From contig NZ_JBLWFT010000001.1 of the NCBI RefSeq assembly GCF_048323695.1, positions 1,025,734 through 1,089,733 of the forward strand: a stretch of DNA of 64,000 bases, in the 5' to 3' direction. The position numbers and the translations under genes are program-made. The notes beneath the pieces were generated by a model. It made no database searches, was not told where the DNA came from, and saw nothing but the letters and a program-made list of their open reading frames with translations. Positions 61,662 through 64,000 of the stretch are shown here, piece by piece (position 1 is the first letter of the stretch; every line of letters begins with the position of its first letter). Source of the stretch: Aquisalimonas sp007126095. Lineage in GTDB: Bacteria > Pseudomonadota > Gammaproteobacteria > Nitrococcales > Aquisalimonadaceae.

Positions 61662-63158
61662 TCAGATACTGAAACGGCGGAGACGCCCCTCCAGCTCTCC
61701 GATCACATCCCGGAGCTGGTGGTTGCGGGAGACATTGTCGCTGGACTCCCGCGCCGTCTCCGCCGCGCTCGCGCTGATCTCCTCGACCTGCGCCGTGAGA
61801 TCTTCCACCACCTGGCGCTGTTCTTCCGCGGCGCTGGCGATCTGTCGGCTGTTGTCGGCGATACCGCCGATATGCCCAGTGACGCCCTCAACCTGGTTGC
61901 GGGCGGTGTCCAGTTGCTGTGCTCCGCCAGAGGCCTGATCGGCACCGTCGCGCATGATGCTCGCGCTGGCGGCAGTATGCGACTGCAGCGCCTCGATCTG
62001 CGCGTCGATCTGCTCTGTGGACTGGTGTGTCCGGCTTGCCAGCGCCCTCACCTCCTCGGCGACCACGGCAAACCCACGCCCCTGATCGCCGGCACGGGCG
62101 GCCTCGATGGAGGCGTTCAGCGCCAGCAGGTTGGTCTGGCCGGTGATGTCACGAATCACGCCCACAACTTCACCAACGGTGCGGCTCTGTTCCTCGAGCT
62201 GCGCCGCGCCGTCCGCGGCGGCGTTCAGCGCCCTTTCCAGTTCCTGCACCTGCCCGAGCGTAGCCTCCATGACCTGCCGGAGTTCGCCGGACTGCCGGTT
62301 GGCGTCTTCCACCGCCGACGCGGAGGCCTCGGCGTTCTGCGCCACTTCACCGCTGGTGGCGGTCAGCTCGGTCATGGCGGAGGAGATGGACTGCAGCCGG
62401 CTCTGCTGGTCTCTGGCGCGGTCGTGCACCTCACCGGCTCCGGTCTCACTGCGATCAGCCAGCCCGCGCACTTCGTCCAGCACCCTGACCGCCTCGGCCA
62501 CGACACTGTTCACCCCCTCCACGAACGTATTCATGCCCTGCGCAAGGGGCGTGGAGGCCCCGTGCAGCCGGAACCCCAGGTCGATACGCCCGTCCCGCTC
62601 CTGCAGGTGACCGGCAATCACGTCCAGCTCAGCCGCCTGCACGCCTTCGCGATGGAAAACCCGTGCCAGGTAAACCAGCACGATGGCCTCAAACACCACG
62701 AATGCCGCGTGCACCGCCACCAGCCACGCGTCACCGCGCTCCATGATGTACACGGGCGCCCCCGTGTGCTGCAGGTGATGGAATACCACATGATGGACGG
62801 CAGTGGTCGCGGCGCCGACCACCACGGGCAGCCAGTCCCGGTAAACCAGCAGAAAGGCCAGCAGCACAAAGATGGCGAAGTGGAACTCGATCAAGCCCCG
62901 GGACTGGTGGATCAGCAACCCAGCCATGACCATGTAGGCTACCCCCATCAGCGCCCGTGTCAGCCGCGCTCCCGGCAGCTTCCAGGCGACGAACGCGGCC
63001 AGCAGCAAGGTTGGCACGCCCACCAGCACCGGTGCATGCCAGGTGCCGGACCAGCGCATGATGCCAACGGAGAGCAGCAACGCGATAGCTATCACAATCA
63101 GAGAGAGCCGGTCGCCGCGGCGGTACGTCTCGGCCAGCCTGCTTTGTACTTCGGTCAT
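61662..63158 (-). CDS. Methyl-accepting chemotaxis protein with His-rich membrane sensor
   Basis: The 498-aa protein has about six membrane helices in residues 18-165 and no periplasmic domain. This part is rich in His: 84, 93, 122, 123, 127, 128, 131, 150 and 169 lie near membrane borders. It has a linker without an obvious HAMP domain, then the MCP signalling coiled coil with tip QTNLLALNASIEAARAGDQGRGFAVVA. Methylation helices flank it. The sensor resembles other MASE-like input regions, and bound heme or metal could be sensed. No other chemotaxis gene is nearby. Confidence 0.88.
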   Translation of the reverse strand: MTEVQSRLAETYRRGDRLSLIVIAIALLLSVGIMRWSGTWHAPVLVGVPTLLLAAFVAWKLPGARLTRALMGVAYMVMAGLLIHQSRGLIEFHFAIFVLLAFLLVYRDWLPVVVGAATTAVHHVVFHHLQHTGAPVYIMERGDAWLVAVHAAFVVFEAIVLVYLARVFHREGVQAAELDVIAGHLQERDGRIDLGFRLHGASTPLAQGMNTFVEGVNSVVAEAVRVLDEVRGLADRSETGAGEVHDRARDQQSRLQSISSAMTELTATSGEVAQNAEASASAVEDANRQSGELRQVMEATLGQVQELERALNAAADGAAQLEEQSRTVGEVVGVIRDITGQTNLLALNASIEAARAGDQGRGFAVVAEEVRALASRTHQSTEQIDAQIEALQSHTAASASIMRDGADQASGGAQQLDTARNQVEGVTGHIGGIADNSRQIASAAEEQRQVVEDLTAQVEEISASAAETARESSDNVSRNHQLRDVIGELEGRLRRFSI

Positions 63159-63275
63159 GGAATCAGTCCCCGAACCAGGGTGTCCCTACCCGCCCAATGA
63201 AAGCTGCGTTGTTAATGCATATTACTTGTACATATCTTGTACTTTATAAGAATAGGAGAGAATGCTGCAGAAAGC

Positions 63276-63289
63276 GTGATCCGCATCAC
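63276..63289. promoter_or_regulatory. CRP/FNR-family-like palindrome GTGAT-N4-ATCAC
   Basis: The half-sites GTGAT and ATCAC are exact inverted repeats spaced by four bases, the geometry of CRP/FNR family sites. It sits about 118 bp upstream of the chemoreceptor start. Confidence 0.45.
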
Positions 63290-63362
63290 AGCCCACCCGA
63301 TCTGCGGCCACAACCTGTCCTCTCCCGTACTCGCATGACACCATTGGGGGTAACCGGATCTA

Positions 63363-63376
63363 TTGACCCAGATCAA
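63363..63376. promoter_or_regulatory. FNR-box-like site TTGAC-N4-ATCAA
   Basis: The site differs from the FNR consensus TTGAT-N4-ATCAA at one base. It lies 90 bp before the acyl-CoA synthetase start. Confidence 0.5.
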
Positions 63377-63465
63377 AACGTGGCCAGCGGGCAACCGTCC
63401 CCTTACGTCAGCGCCGCTGGCCGTGGTAACTAGAGATAACGATTCGCGAGCCGGAGGAGAACGTC

Positions 63466-64000
63466 ATGCAATCGCCCGCACCGATTTTCGAACACCACCT
63501 CGACCAGACGCCGGCCAATTACGTCCCGCTGTCGCCCCTGACCTTTATCGAACGCACGGCTGCGACCTACCCCGAGCGCACTGCGGTGGTTCACGGCAGC
63601 ATCCGCCGCACCTGGGCCGAGACCTACGCTCGCTGCCGCCGTCTCGCGAGCGCGCTGGAGCGCCGCGGCATCGGCAAGGGCGACACCGTGGCCGCCATGC
63701 TGCCCAATATCCCGGAGATGCTGGAGGCCCATTTCGGTGTGCCCATGGTCGGTGCCGTACTGAATGCGCTCAACACGCGGCTGGATGCCGACGCCATCGC
63801 CTTCATGCTCGGCCATGGCGAAGCCCGCGTGCTGATCGCCGACCGCGAGTTCGCACCGGTGATCCACGAGGCACTGAGCCGTGTCGATCGCGACATCCTG
63901 GTGATCGACGTGGACGACCCGGAGTACGGGGAAGGCGAGCCGCTCAGCGATCTGGACTACGAGGCGCTGCTGGCCGAGGGCGACCCGCAGTTCCAGTGGC
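63466..64000 (+). CDS. Acyl-CoA synthetase (AMP-forming), N-terminal part
   Basis: The open frame runs 178 codons from ATG 63466 to the window end. A GGAGGAGAA ribosome site lies six bases upstream. The opening HLDQTPANYVPLSPLTFIER and the later WAETYARCRRLASALERRGIGKGDTVAAMLPN are typical of the medium-chain/AlkK-DmdB branch of ANL ligases. The P-loop and catalytic Lys would lie beyond the window. These enzymes activate fatty or thio-carboxylic acids to CoA thioesters. The upstream FNR-like site suggests redox or oxygen control. Confidence 0.9.
   Translation, partial: MQSPAPIFEHHLDQTPANYVPLSPLTFIERTAATYPERTAVVHGSIRRTWAETYARCRRLASALERRGIGKGDTVAAMLPNIPEMLEAHFGVPMVGAVLNALNTRLDADAIAFMLGHGEARVLIADREFAPVIHEALSRVDRDILVIDVDDPEYGEGEPLSDLDYEALLAEGDPQFQW

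Larger units (their letters stand above)
63159..63465. other. Divergent intergenic region (307 bp) between chemoreceptor and acyl-CoA synthetase
   Basis: The chemoreceptor side (63210-63260) is strongly AT-rich and holds two copies of CTTGTAC ten bases apart plus TATAAG. The rest contains two FNR/CRP-like palindromes listed separately. No protein-like frame is visible. Confidence 0.6.

Overview
The window is chromosomal DNA from a GC-rich gammaproteobacterium. The housekeeping layout is gammaproteobacterial: tRNA-Leu/queA/tgt/yajC/secD/secF, ndk/rlmN/pilW/rodZ/hisS/yfgM/bamB, suhB/trmJ/cysE/isc, guaBA/tadA/mltF and xseA. Many proteins are acidic (the RodZ and NfeD linkers, the secreted small proteins). 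With the gene order this suggests a halophilic or haloalkaliphilic member of the Ectothiorhodospiraceae/Chromatiales. That placement is an inference from content, not a database result. Genes are densely packed with many 4-20 bp overlaps. I see no prophage, insertion sequence, integron, rRNA or CRISPR array.

Left third (1-20 kb): a truncated CocE/NonD hydrolase, an outer-membrane barrel, an AEC transporter and tRNA-Ser(CGA). Then come mltF, a tadA-guaA-guaB block on the minus strand, and divergent xseA plus an M23 endopeptidase. These are followed by a glutathionyl-hydroquinone reductase, a Gln-rich secreted protein, a YadGH-type ABC exporter, an H-NS family protein, an unrecognised 411-aa protein with an MFS transporter, pdxH, an NfeD membrane protease and adk.

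Middle (20-46 kb): an NRDE protein and the cell-envelope/translation block bamB-yfgM-hisS-rodZ-pilW-rlmN-ndk. Next is a reduced isc locus (cysE-iscS-iscU-like-iscA) with no iscR and a scaffold protein lacking the canonical cluster-ligand cysteines. Then trmJ/suhB, a polysaccharide deacetylase, an M48-TPR protease, a small RRM protein, a secreted protein with three WGF repeats, a TetR regulator with AGACCGGTCT-type palindromes nearby, Smr and LOG family proteins, and the secDF-yajC-tgt-queA operon headed by tRNA-Leu(CAA).

Right third (46-64 kb): an ABC exporter with a PadR regulator, then a three-gene sensory operon. The operon encodes a GGDEF-EAL protein, an H-NOX heme/NO sensor with a substituted heme-propionate motif, and a PAS/degenerate-GGDEF/EAL protein. 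It is followed by a TraF_2-type outer-membrane protein with a compositionally different central segment. The rest is metabolic and envelope genes: an FMN-dependent 2-hydroxyacid oxidase, a class C beta-lactamase-fold hydrolase, a duplicated CbiX-like protein with one degenerate half, a DUF4282 protein, a zinc alcohol dehydrogenase, a chemoreceptor with a His-rich membrane sensor, and the start of an acyl-CoA synthetase behind FNR/CRP-like sites. The H-NOX/cyclic-di-GMP operon, the altered isc scaffold and the WGF-repeat protein deserve the closest attention.
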